Shown: positions 50,791 through 59,091 of the stretch, piece after piece
Numbering within the stretch: position 1 is the first letter of the stretch
Layout of the letters: each line of letters opens with the position of its first letter
Assembly (NCBI GenBank): GCA_900766135.1
Contig: CAAFUF010000056.1
Location: 1-59,091 of the forward strand
Length of the DNA stretch: 59,091 nucleotides
Source of the DNA: Paenibacillaceae bacterium
Lineage (GTDB): Bacteria; Bacillota; Bacilli; Paenibacillales; Paenibacillaceae
Reading direction: 5' to 3'
Made by a program: the position numbers and the translations under genes
Notes under the pieces: generated by a model
Told to the model about the DNA's origin: nothing
Seen by the model: the letters and a program-made list of their open reading frames with translations, nothing else
Databases searched by the model: none

Positions 50791-52295
50791 TTGACGGTGT
50801 ACAGGACGTTTATTTCGCGCCTTTTACTTAATTACGCAGCCGGCTCCTTGCTAGCGGTCGTCGCGATCGCGAGTCTCATCGCTGCCGCGCCTTTGGATAT
50901 ATCCCCATCGGAATATGTCTGGCTGATCGGTATTCTGGGCATGTCGCTATGCTGCATGCTGGGGCTGGAATGGCTCGTGTTCGCCCGGCAAATCAAACCG
51001 ATTCGCAGCGTATTCATGGAGGAAGTCGGCAGCTACCAGACGCTTAAAAATGTATACATACGCACGCACCGCTTACCCTCGCTCGCCGTCAAGCGGATCC
51101 TCGGGCCCCATTTATTCGGTCTGGTCGTTCCGGGCGCGGGCTTAACGCTGGGGCTGATCCAAGCCGGCCGCCTGTCGATTCCGCCTTACTACGTGCTGCT
51201 CGCCGCTCTAGGCGGCATACTGGTCAGCGGCATGCACGCATTGATTGAATATTACTTGACCTCCTATGCGATCCGGCCGGTATTGGAGGAACTCATCCCT
51301 GGAGCCGCAAGCTGTTCGGCAAGGAATTATCGCTTCATGGAAGGGTTATCGTCCCTGTATCGCGAAAGTTAATATGGAGCTTTTTCTTAATGAGCATGAC
51401 ACCGTTGCTGTTGTACAGCTTATCGATGCAGTTTCGGCTTGAAGACTATGGCCATGGCGCCTATGCCTATTGGCAATGGGCCGGATACATATTAGCCGTG
51501 AGCATCGTGTTTGCGTTTATCGGTTCCCGGCTGCTGGCACGCGAAATCATGTTGCCGATTCAGCATTTATACGAACGGATGGCCGACGTGAAATCCGGGA
51601 GCATCCGAACCGGGGCCAGCGATTTATTTTCTGACGAGTTTTCCCGTCTGGTAACGGGATTTAATCATATGCTGCGAGGGCTGCAAACCCAAGCATCCCG
51701 CAACAGCCTGCTGGTGGACAGCTATTTCGGCACCCTGGCAGCAGCGCTGGACGCCCGCGATCCGTATACGGCCGGCCATTCGTTGCGGGTCGCGGAATAC
51801 GCGGTCAAAATCGGCGAACTGGCCCGTTTGCCCGAAGAGCGCATCGATGAGCTGCGCAAAGCGGCGCTGCTCCACGATATCGGCAAGATCGGCATACGCG
51901 ATGCGGTTCTGCTGAAGGAAGGCCGGTTGACCGAAGAGGAATGGGAGCAGGTGAAGCAGCATCCCGTGCTCGGGGAAGCGATTTTAAAGCAGGTGGAGCC
52001 AGCGGATGCGATGGCCCCGTATTTGCCGGGAGTCCGGTCGCATCATGAACGTTATGATGGAGGGGGCTACCCTGACGGCTTATCCGGGGAAGAAATCCCG
52101 CTGTTCGGACGGATTATCGCCGTGGCGGACGCCTTTGACGCCATGACCTCCGACCGGCCTTACCGAAAAGGACTGGACCGGGACCAGGCGATCGAGATTC
52201 TGGAGCAGGGCCGCGGAACCCAGTGGGATCCGTATTTCGCCGAATTGTTCGTGCAGCATTATCGGCGGGACAACCAAAGCAAAGAATCCGGCTGA
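50791..52295 (+). pseudogene. HAMP/HD-GYP cyclic-di-GMP phosphodiesterase gene split by a frameshift
   Basis: Two adjacent frames make up one protein. The first (50791-51372) encodes an N-terminal membrane domain with four segments and ends at SSLYRES. The second (from about 51363, ATG at 51390) continues with IWSFFLMSMTPLLLYSLSMQ, a further membrane segment, a HAMP-like linker and a full HD-GYP domain: LLHDIGKIG, HHERYDGGGYPDG and DAFDAMTSDRPYRKG. One extra A in GAAAG at 51364-51368 would rejoin them in frame. HD-GYP enzymes hydrolyse cyclic di-GMP. TTG 50791, 8 nt after AAGAAGG, is the likely start. The 3' half could still be translated from 51390. A sequencing error cannot be ruled out. 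Confidence 0.7.
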
Positions 52296-52334
52296 TCTGC
52301 GGAACAAGCCGACTTTTCAATCAGGAGTGGGGAT

Positions 52335-53774
52335 ATGGGGATCGGTAATACTTTCTTGCTGAATCTGAGCTTGTTGATCACAGTGGCCTATTTGGCCAAT
52401 ATCCTATATAAATACGGTTTAAGAAAAATGTCGCAGAACACCCTCCACGTTTTGTCCGTTCTGCTGATGATCTTATCGGGCTGGATATGCATGAGGTTTG
52501 GGTTCCGGCTCAAAGACGACGTTTTGTTCGACCTGCGTGTGGTGCCGCTGATCATAGCGGCTTTTGTGTATTCAAGACCGCTGACAATGGTGTTGATCGG
52601 GGTGGGCATCGGCCTGGCGCGCCTGACGTTCGGCTACAGCGAAGCGGCGATGGTCGGTTTGCTGAATCTGACGCTGCTGGGATTCGTTTGCGCCGGCTTG
52701 AACTTCTGGATGCGGCGAACCCATCATCGCTTTGCCGTCAAAGGCATCGTTACGATCCTGGTCGTGAATGTGGCGAACAGCTTGAATATCGCTCTTTTCG
52801 GAGTGATGCCGATACGGGATTACTTGCTTGAAATCTTGCCGGTTGCGCTGCCGATGAGCATTCTGCTTAGCCTGGGGTTTGCCCTGATCCTTCGCGATTT
52901 CCAACTTGGGGCGAGGCAGAACCTGGAGCTGAAATACGCCAACGAGCTGCTTCGCAAACAGACCGATGAGCTGCATAAAGCGAAGATCGGATTGGAAGAT
53001 CGGGCCAAACAGCTTGCCCAGGCTTCCAGCTATAAATCGGAGTTTCTGGCGACGATGTCGCATGAGCTGCGGACGCCGCTGAACAGCATCATCAATCTAG
53101 CGGAAATGATCAGCGAATCGGAGGAAGCCGACGAGGAGATCACGGAGTACGGCCGCATCATTCATAAATCCGGACACGAGCTGCTGCAGATCATCAACGA
53201 CATTCTGGATCTGTCCAAGGTCGAGGCCGGGCGGCTGGAGATTATGAACGAGGTCGTGGTGCTGGCTGAGATCCCAGTCTGGATGCAGATGCAGTTTGAG
53301 CGGATCGCCGCCCAGAAGGAGGTCGAATTCGATATCCGGCGGGAGCCGGGTTTGCCGGATTCGATTATCTCCGATCCGCAGCGGATCGTCCAAATCCTGC
53401 GGAATTTGCTGTCCAACGCGTTTAAGTTTACGCACGAGGGGCGCGTGGAGCTAGATATCCGCAGAGCCCCGGCGGATGATACATCTACAGGGGAATGGCT
53501 GGTCTTCACCGTATCGGATACCGGCATCGGCGTAGCCGAGGACAAGCAGTCCGCCGTGTTTGAGGCCTTTCAACAGGCGGACGGATCGATCAGCCGGCGA
53601 TACGGGGGAACCGGGTTGGGCCTGTCGATCAGCAGCAATCTGGCCCGACTCCTGGGGGGTTACATCCGCATGTCCAGCAGGGAAGGCCAGGGCAGCGCAT
53701 TTTCATTCTATCTACCCTTAAGACCCGCCCGGGACCATCGCGAAGAGATGGATTCATTGTCCAAGTTGCCGTGA
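52335..53774 (+). CDS. Membrane sensor histidine kinase
   Basis: 479 residues. Six hydrophobic segments of the 5TMR-LYT type fill residues 1-195, then a coiled-coil linker (about 196-235), the dimerisation/phosphoacceptor helix with the His in ATMSHELRTPLN, and the ATP-binding domain with LRNLLSNAFKFT (N box), VSDTGIGV (G1), AFQQADGSISRRYGGTGLGL (F and G2). There is no receiver domain and no adjacent response regulator, so the partner is encoded elsewhere. It follows the HD-GYP gene by 39 bp and may be co-transcribed; a link to cyclic-di-GMP signalling is inferred only. Confidence 0.87.
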   Translation: MGIGNTFLLNLSLLITVAYLANILYKYGLRKMSQNTLHVLSVLLMILSGWICMRFGFRLKDDVLFDLRVVPLIIAAFVYSRPLTMVLIGVGIGLARLTFGYSEAAMVGLLNLTLLGFVCAGLNFWMRRTHHRFAVKGIVTILVVNVANSLNIALFGVMPIRDYLLEILPVALPMSILLSLGFALILRDFQLGARQNLELKYANELLRKQTDELHKAKIGLEDRAKQLAQASSYKSEFLATMSHELRTPLNSIINLAEMISESEEADEEITEYGRIIHKSGHELLQIINDILDLSKVEAGRLEIMNEVVVLAEIPVWMQMQFERIAAQKEVEFDIRREPGLPDSIISDPQRIVQILRNLLSNAFKFTHEGRVELDIRRAPADDTSTGEWLVFTVSDTGIGVAEDKQSAVFEAFQQADGSISRRYGGTGLGLSISSNLARLLGGYIRMSSREGQGSAFSFYLPLRPARDHREEMDSLSKLP

Positions 53775-53824
53775 TGGACCGATTATCGTTACAATGGGGA
53801 GAAGAAAGGATGGGATGACAGATT

Positions 53825-54202
53825 ATGGAGAAGCAAGTGATTTCCACAGCGGCGGCGCCTGGAGCGATCGGCCCGTATTCTCAGGGGATTCAGCTCGGAG
53901 ATCTGATCTTTACCTCGGGTCAGCTGGGGCTGGTGCCGGAAACCGGCCTGCTGGCTGAAGGGGTCGAAGCGCAGGCCGCGCAGGCATTGCGGAACGTTCA
54001 GGCCGTGCTGGCTGCTGCCGGGAGCGGATTGGACAAGGTCATCAAGACGACCGTTTTTCTTAAGGACATGAATGATTTCGCCAAGGTCAACGACGTGTAC
54101 GGTTCGTTTTTCGCCGAGCCGTATCCTGCGCGCAGCGCCGTGGAAGTGGCACGCCTGCCGAAGGATGGATTGGTAGAGATCGAGGTTGTCGCGGTCAAAT
54201 AA
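53825..54202 (+). CDS. ridA: RidA family enamine/imine deaminase
   Basis: 125 residues. AAAPGAIGPYSQGIQLGDLIFTSGQ is split here as AAPGAIGPYSQG and LIFTSGQLG, both strongly conserved; the Arg that contacts the substrate carboxylate is in PARSAVEVARLP. RidA (YabJ) trimers hydrolyse reactive 2-aminoacrylate and related imines made by PLP enzymes. A GAAAGGATGG-type site precedes the ATG and a terminator follows. Confidence 0.93.
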   Translation: MEKQVISTAAAPGAIGPYSQGIQLGDLIFTSGQLGLVPETGLLAEGVEAQAAQALRNVQAVLAAAGSGLDKVIKTTVFLKDMNDFAKVNDVYGSFFAEPYPARSAVEVARLPKDGLVEIEVVAVK

Positions 54203-54231
54203 GCAAGCTCAAGGCCGGCTCGGTGAGCCGG

Positions 54232-54270
54232 AAAGCTGCCGGAGGCGAAAGCCTTACTGCAGCTTTTTTT
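54232..54270 (+). terminator. Terminator of ridA
   Basis: AAAGCTGC pairs with GCAGCTTT around a loop that holds a smaller GGAGGCGAAAGCC hairpin, then a run of T. Confidence 0.82.
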
Positions 54271-54314
54271 TATGAGAGTATATATGGGGCGGGGCCAGGC
54301 CGGGTTTAGGATGC

Positions 54315-55079
54315 CTAATCCCGTTCATAGGAGCGCAGGAAGGCGATCCATAACGCGTAAACGATCAAGGCAAGGGCCCCGGCGCCGGAGGCGAAGGCCA
54401 CGATGAGGTGCGGCTGAGGCTCGGCCGCAATGGCGCCATCCCCCCAAGCGAACGCGAGCGGAACGATGGCGTCCCGCCATCGGAATCCGACCAGGCAGGC
54501 GCTGGCAAGTCCGACGGCGAGGAGCAGGAGGGTGAGTCCGGTCCGCCATGGGCCGGCATGGGGACCTTCGAAAAGGCGGGTATGGACGAGCAAGGCGTCG
54601 AGGCTGGCCAGCGCGGTAACGGAAATCCACCCGAAATACAAGCTGAACGGCAGGCGGACGAACCAGACTTCTGCAGCTGCCGGGCGGAGAATTTGCCGGG
54701 TGCTCCGGTACATGGAGGCCGCCACGATCACCAGCAGGAGCAATGCCGTCATTGAAAACAGGGGATGACGATCGCCCAGCGTCACCCAGACGATGGAGAG
54801 TAAGCACGAGAGCAGGAAACGAACCGGCATAGGCGTAACGGAAAAGGGCTGGCGGGTTGGCTGCAGCAGGGGATAAAGGACCCAGCCGGTCAATAAGCCG
54901 TAAATGAGCAGCCAGACTGAAAAGGTATAGCCTGCCGGCGTAAGGAGCGCATGAAAACCGTTCGAAAGTTCTCCAGGCTGGCGGACGCCAAACGGAAGCG
55001 CCGCTGCTGCCGGGTATGCCGCTATCAATGCTGCAAACGAGACAAGGTTGCACCAATAACCGGCTCGGCCGCGCATCAT
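54315..55079 (-). CDS. TspO/MBR-type tryptophan-rich membrane protein
   Basis: 254 residues with about seven hydrophobic segments. LLTPAGYTFSVWLLIYGLL is the conserved TspO/MBR N-terminal signature, and WFVRLPFSLYFGWISVTALA carries the central Trp-rich helix. At 254 residues it is longer than the classic 155-residue TspO and belongs to the extended form annotated as tryptophan-rich sensory protein in Bacillales. The ligand (tetrapyrroles in known cases) is not established. It is divergent from the SNF2 gene. Confidence 0.78.
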   Translation of the reverse strand: MMRGRAGYWCNLVSFAALIAAYPAAAALPFGVRQPGELSNGFHALLTPAGYTFSVWLLIYGLLTGWVLYPLLQPTRQPFSVTPMPVRFLLSCLLSIVWVTLGDRHPLFSMTALLLLVIVAASMYRSTRQILRPAAAEVWFVRLPFSLYFGWISVTALASLDALLVHTRLFEGPHAGPWRTGLTLLLLAVGLASACLVGFRWRDAIVPLAFAWGDGAIAAEPQPHLIVAFASGAGALALIVYALWIAFLRSYERD

Positions 55080-55265
55080 CGGAATCGACCTCCTTCGATC
55101 ATCTTGCTACTTTGCAATATTCCCCATTTTTCTTCGAAAGATAAGGGCATAAATTGCCGAAGAAGGTAGGAGGGGAAGGAAGGCGGTTTTATCTACCGAG
55201 GTTTTCGTATAAGATGTTAGTAATGAATTTTGGGTAGGAATCAGGATAACCGACGGGAGATCATC

Positions 55266-58200
55266 ATGAATCAACGTCTTTACGGAATATGGTTGGGCGA
55301 TGTGTTGTTTTGCTTCTCCGGAGAAGTTTCGGAGTCGAAGGTGGATGCCTGGACCGCCGTGCTCCGGCGCAAAGAGCTGGAGCCGGGAGTGCGGCCTTTT
55401 CAGCATGCCGTGCTGCGGCTGGCGGAGGTCAGGTATCCGGTCTCATCCGTACGGAGGTCCTATAAGAGCGGGGAACGGCGGAGTCTGATCGGCCGGTCTC
55501 TCGAGGGATTGGCCTTGCCCGTGTCCGAGGCGTGGCGCTTGCTGCTGCAATGGGACGAATCGGTTTGGGAGGAGCAGGGCATCAAGCCGGGCGCGGAAAT
55601 GAGCTATTGGAGCAAAGCGGCCCGGTTTGCCCTGGAGCTGTTGCGGGGCGGCCGGATTGCGCCTTCCATACGTCCGGTGGCTGCCACCGGAAGACGCCGC
55701 GGCGCACAGGGCCAAATGCGGGCGGCCTGGGGGCCGCTGCTGACGGAGCCGGACGATGCTTCGCGATTTCAGCGGCTGGCCGGCGCGATGCCGCCGATCT
55801 GTCTGGCCGCGGTGCAAACGGGGGCAGGAGCATCCTCCGAGGACGAAGGGCCACTCGAAGACCGGCAGATGGCCGTACTGCATTCGTTTCTGACCGCGAT
55901 GATCGATTACGAAACCCGCGGAGCCGTTCAGGATCTGGGGCGGAAGCTGAATGCCAGCCGGGCGGACTACCACCGGGGTTCGTCCCCGCTCGCCGAGCTG
56001 TGGTGGAACGGCTTACTGACCGGAGGGAAGCCCGCGGATATCCAAGGCAGCGCGGCGGAACTGGACCAGCTGAGCGCAGACATTGCTGCGGCCGGGGGCG
56101 GCCGTCCCCGGGCCGAGGGACCCGAAGCCGGCGGTTTGGCAACGGGGAGCCTGCGCCTCTGTCTACGCGTGGAGCCTTACCAAGAAGGCGGGGACGAGGC
56201 AGCCGCAGCAGCTTCTGCTTGGCGACTGAGCTTCTGGGCCGAGGGAGCCGAGGATACGCGCGTGCTGCTGCCGGCGGGGCTCATCTGGAGCTATCCCGAG
56301 CCGGACATGGAGATTCACGGTCTCCTGTACCGGAACGTGCAGGAGAATTTCCTGCTGCGGCTGAGCAAAGCGGCCGGCGTGTCCCGGGAAGTGGCTGCCG
56401 CCCTCGAGGCCCCGCGGCCGCAGGAACTGCTCCTGGAGCCGGAAGAACTGTTTGCGTTCTTGAGCAAGTCGGTACCGGTGCTGCGCAAGCATGGAGTAAC
56501 CGTGCAAATGCCGAGCCGCTGGACCCGGGAGGGGCGGCGCCCCGCCAGCATCCGCATCAAAACCCGCGGATTTGTGAACGGATTGCCGGATGGCGGTACC
56601 GCCGAAATGCCGAAGCTGGGCGTGGACCAGCTAGTCGCTTTTGAAGCGGAGGCGTCGCTTGGCGGGCGCGAGCTAACCCGGGAGGAACTGGCCGAGCTGG
56701 CGTCGGCGAAGCTGCCGCTCGTTTTTTTTCGCGGCGAATGGATTGAAGTGGACGTGAAGGAAATCCGTCAGGTGCTGAAGTTCATGAAGCGCCATGAGAA
56801 CGGAACCCTGACCTTCCGGGAATTGATGCACCTGGCTTCCGGCGAGGAGGACGTGCAGCTGGAGGGCGTGGAAATCGCCGGCATCGAGACAACGGGGATG
56901 CTATCCATGCTGGTTGCCGGCGGAGCGGTTCGCCAGCCTACGCCGCGGCCGGTGCCTTCCGGGCTAAACGGGACGCTGCGTCCCTATCAGGAACGAGGGT
57001 ACCAGTGGCTGGTCACGATGCGCGAGCTTGGGTTCGGCGCGCTGCTGGCCGACGATATGGGCTTGGGGAAAACGGTGCAGGTGATCTCCGTGCTGTTGGA
57101 CGGCGCCCGGCTGACGGAAGGCAAAAGTCTGATCATCTGTCCGACCTCCCTGCTGGGCAACTGGCAGCGGGAGTTCTCCCGCTTTGCTCCGGGGCTGCGC
57201 TTGTACGTGCACCATGGGAGCGACCGTTATCGCGAGGACCGCTTCCTGCAAGAGTACCGGGCATGCGACGTCATTCTGACAACGTATCAGTTGGCCGGCC
57301 GTGACGCCAGGGAGCTGCGTGCGGCAGAATGGACGACGGTGGTGCTGGACGAGGCCCAGTACATCAAAAATTACGGAACCAAACAGGCGCAAAGCGTGAT
57401 GAAGCTCAGCGCACCGCACCGGATCGCCATGACGGGAACTCCGGTCGAAAACCGGCTGAGCGAGTTGTGGTCGATTTTTCAGTTCCTGAATCCCGGATAC
57501 CTGGGCACGCACGCATCATTTCGGTCGCGGTACGCCGGGGCCGGGGGAGAGCAGCAAGCGGGCGAGCTGCAGAAGCTGCGGAAGCTGGTAGCTCCGTTCC
57601 TGCTGCGCCGCCTTAAGAGCGATCCGGACATCCGCAAGGACCTGCCGGAGAAAATCGAGCTGAAATCCTACTGCGCGTTGACCGTAGAGCAAGCCCGCCT
57701 GTATCAATCCGTGACGGCGGAGCTGCTTGGCCGGATCGGCAATCATAACGGCATCGCCCGCAAGGGATTGGTGTTATCCTCGCTAACTCGGCTAAAGCAA
57801 ATCTGCGACCATCCGGAGCTGGTTCAAGGAGCCCGGTCGCCGGAGTCCGCCGCTTCCGGGCGCTCGGGCAAGATGGAGCGGCTGGGCGAACTGCTCGACA
57901 TGATCATGGACAGCGGGGAGGCGGCGCTGATTTTCACCCAATACGTACGGATGGGGGAGCTGCTGCAGGCGCGTCTGGCGGAGCGGTACGGCATCCGGCC
58001 GTTTTTTCTTCACGGCGGCGTGCCAAAGGCCGACCGGGATGAGATGGTCCGGGCGTTTCAGGAAGGCGAGGGTTCGCCGATCTTCGTGTTATCGCTGAAG
58101 GCAGGCGGCGTCGGACTCAACCTGACCCGGGCCAACCATGTCGTCCACTATGACCGGTGGTGGAACCCGGCTGTGGAGAACCAAGCGACGGACCGCGTGT

Positions 58201-58418
58201 TCCGGATCGGACAGCAGAAGAACGTCGAGGTGCACAAGCTGATCTGCCAAGGGACGTTGGAAGAGCGGATCGACGAATTGATCGAGCGGAAAAAATCGCT
58301 GTCCGAGCAGGTGGTCGGCTCCGGCGAGCAATGGCTGACGGAAATGAGCGACGAGGAGCTGCGCAGCCTGATCGTGCTGCAGGAAGGCGGCCTTTTCCCG
58401 GAAGGGGCGCTCGGCTGA
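55266..58418 (+). CDS. SNF2-family DEAD/DEAH helicase (YwqA-like)
   Basis: 1050 residues. Residues 1-560 are an SNF2-associated N-terminal region; the helicase core follows with motif I DDMGLGKT (about 596), DEAQYIKN (motif II, DEAQ, about 694), MTGTPVENRLSELWSIF (III), SLKAGGVGLNLTRANHV (V) and QATDRVFRIGQ (VI, about 973). It is an ATP-driven double-stranded DNA translocase; related Bacillus YwqA/YqhH are uncharacterised or linked to transcription and repair. ATG 55266 follows GGGAGATC; an in-frame ATG 36 nt earlier lacks a site. The next gene is probably its operon partner. Confidence 0.92.
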   Translation: MNQRLYGIWLGDVLFCFSGEVSESKVDAWTAVLRRKELEPGVRPFQHAVLRLAEVRYPVSSVRRSYKSGERRSLIGRSLEGLALPVSEAWRLLLQWDESVWEEQGIKPGAEMSYWSKAARFALELLRGGRIAPSIRPVAATGRRRGAQGQMRAAWGPLLTEPDDASRFQRLAGAMPPICLAAVQTGAGASSEDEGPLEDRQMAVLHSFLTAMIDYETRGAVQDLGRKLNASRADYHRGSSPLAELWWNGLLTGGKPADIQGSAAELDQLSADIAAAGGGRPRAEGPEAGGLATGSLRLCLRVEPYQEGGDEAAAAASAWRLSFWAEGAEDTRVLLPAGLIWSYPEPDMEIHGLLYRNVQENFLLRLSKAAGVSREVAAALEAPRPQELLLEPEELFAFLSKSVPVLRKHGVTVQMPSRWTREGRRPASIRIKTRGFVNGLPDGGTAEMPKLGVDQLVAFEAEASLGGRELTREELAELASAKLPLVFFRGEWIEVDVKEIRQVLKFMKRHENGTLTFRELMHLASGEEDVQLEGVEIAGIETTGMLSMLVAGGAVRQPTPRPVPSGLNGTLRPYQERGYQWLVTMRELGFGALLADDMGLGKTVQVISVLLDGARLTEGKSLIICPTSLLGNWQREFSRFAPGLRLYVHHGSDRYREDRFLQEYRACDVILTTYQLAGRDARELRAAEWTTVVLDEAQYIKNYGTKQAQSVMKLSAPHRIAMTGTPVENRLSELWSIFQFLNPGYLGTHASFRSRYAGAGGEQQAGELQKLRKLVAPFLLRRLKSDPDIRKDLPEKIELKSYCALTVEQARLYQSVTAELLGRIGNHNGIARKGLVLSSLTRLKQICDHPELVQGARSPESAASGRSGKMERLGELLDMIMDSGEAALIFTQYVRMGELLQARLAERYGIRPFFLHGGVPKADRDEMVRAFQEGEGSPIFVLSLKAGGVGLNLTRANHVVHYDRWWNPAVENQATDRVFRIGQQKNVEVHKLICQGTLEERIDELIERKKSLSEQVVGSGEQWLTEMSDEELRSLIVLQEGGLFPEGALG

Positions 58419-58546
58419 ACGAACTTCCGCCGAGTTAGGTTTGGCTGCGGGAGTGGAGGGTACGAGCGGGAAGCTGCGTACGACCATGCGTGCTGGTTCG
58501 AAACCGGAAAGCACGTGGAGATGAAAAGCTGCGAGGAGGAATACGC

Positions 58547-59091
58547 ATGACCAGGACCAAGACGATAGCGCAGGAACCCGGCGAGCCGAAGGTCCGCTAT
58601 GAAGCGGACGGGCTGCGGGTGGAGCTGGAACCGGATCATGCGGTGCTGATCCCGGTGACGCCGCCGACGGAGCGGGAGAAGCAGGCGCTGCTGCGTCGGC
58701 TGGCGGAACGGCCGCGCCTGGCGGCGGCGCTGGCCGAGCACGGGGCCGGCGGCATTGCGAAGCTGCTGCCGTCGGAGCGCGCGCCGTGGCCGCTCGGCGA
58801 GGGCGAAGCGGCGGGCACCGCCGCAGGCGCGAAGGCGGCGGGCGGGCGCGGTCACGGGCCGGGCAGCGGCGGCGAAGGCCGCGAGGGCTCGGGCGCGCGG
58901 GGCGGCATGCGCTGCGCGTGCGGCGACCCGGGCTGCGCCCGGCTGGCGCCGGCGCTGACCGCCGCCCGGGCGGCCTGGGCGGCCGACGCCGAGCTGCGGC
59001 TGCGCCGGCTCGGCTGGACGCGCGAGGCGCTGCTCGCCGCCGTCTGGGCGGCCTGGGCCGCCGATGCGCCGCTGGCGGAGGGCGAAGCGGG
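58547..59091 (+). CDS. Start of a protein encoded after the SNF2 helicase, truncated by window end
   Basis: At least 181 codons are open from ATG 58547 to the edge, with a GAGGAGG ribosome binding site 6-8 nt upstream. The protein opens MTRTKTIAQEPG, has an acidic/hydrophobic stretch, a Gly/Ala/Arg-rich linker (about 85-120), then a Cys cluster CACGDPGC (about 125-132). The Cys cluster and the position after a YwqA-like gene suggest a relative of the SWIM-type zinc-finger protein YwqB; this is tentative because the C-terminal part is missing. Extremely GC rich. Confidence 0.6.
   Translation, partial: MTRTKTIAQEPGEPKVRYEADGLRVELEPDHAVLIPVTPPTEREKQALLRRLAERPRLAAALAEHGAGGIAKLLPSERAPWPLGEGEAAGTAAGAKAAGGRGHGPGSGGEGREGSGARGGMRCACGDPGCARLAPALTAARAAWAADAELRLRRLGWTREALLAAVWAAWAADAPLAEGEA

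Noticed and set aside
51364..51392. Programmed -1 ribosomal frameshift joining the two HD-GYP parts
   Set aside because: There is only a GAAAG triplet of A, with no A-AAA-AAG type slippery site and no clear stimulating structure.

Overview
The window looks like chromosome of a spore-forming, facultatively anaerobic member of the Paenibacillaceae, most likely Paenibacillus. The basis is a complete tricistronic GerA/GerB/GerC spore-germination operon, strong Gram-positive ribosome binding sites, moderately high GC, several Bacillales-type families (NhaK-like antiporter, SNF2 helicase, DUF2292, DUF1634) and intergenic repeats of a kind I associate with Paenibacillus. Assignment to genus is inference; there is no rRNA or marker phylogeny in the window. 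There is one tRNA, and no phage, CRISPR or intact insertion sequence.

Layout. 0-16 kb: housekeeping and stress genes on the plus strand, with two exceptions on the minus strand: GNAT, TauE/SafE plus DUF1634, NAD(P)HX repair (Nnr), flavin reductase, a two-gene heterodimeric ABC exporter with a trailing ATPase, a QorB-like reductase, a methyltransferase and others. 16-25.5 kb, minus strand: an NhaK-like antiporter, then class I ribonucleotide reductase (nrdA, nrdB) and class III reductase (nrdD, nrdG). nrdDG is preceded by two NrdR-like boxes, a cobalamin riboswitch and a terminator; nrdA is preceded by a leader holding a CRP/FNR-type palindrome and a terminator. 26-34.8 kb: tRNA-Thr, mixed accessory genes, an SDR/AraC pair, the germination operon, and a 52-codon gene. 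35.3-50.4 kb: the parts of a flavin-based extracellular electron transfer (EET) locus as known from Listeria. eetA-eetB-ecfA-ecfA-ecfT lie on the plus strand, pplA-ndh2 on the minus strand, with a UbiA prenyltransferase, a HepS-like protein and a polyprenyl diphosphate synthase between them. 50.8-59 kb: an HD-GYP gene broken by a frameshift, a histidine kinase, RidA, TspO-like protein, an SNF2 helicase and the start of its neighbour.

How it fits together. Many of the genes concern life at changing oxygen levels: two oxygen-distinct ribonucleotide reductases, and a quinone/flavin route for moving electrons from NADH to the outside. The pplA-ndh2 and eetAB-ecf promoters both carry a TGTGA-N6-TCACA-like site centred about 42 bp before the predicted start, which suggests one Fnr/Crp-type activator drives both halves of the EET locus. 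A similar palindrome sits just downstream of the nrdA promoter, where it would repress.

The least explained feature is structural. Five intergenic regions carry short arrays of degenerate, mostly palindromic units with a strict 50-52 bp period. Two of the arrays (3.3 kb and 39.1 kb) share the same core and an exact 52-bp period; the other three have unrelated cores but share a two-forward, two-inverted layout. A 209-bp MITE-like element with terminal inverted repeats occurs once complete and twice as remnants. All functions are read from sequence pattern and recalled family knowledge; no database search was run.
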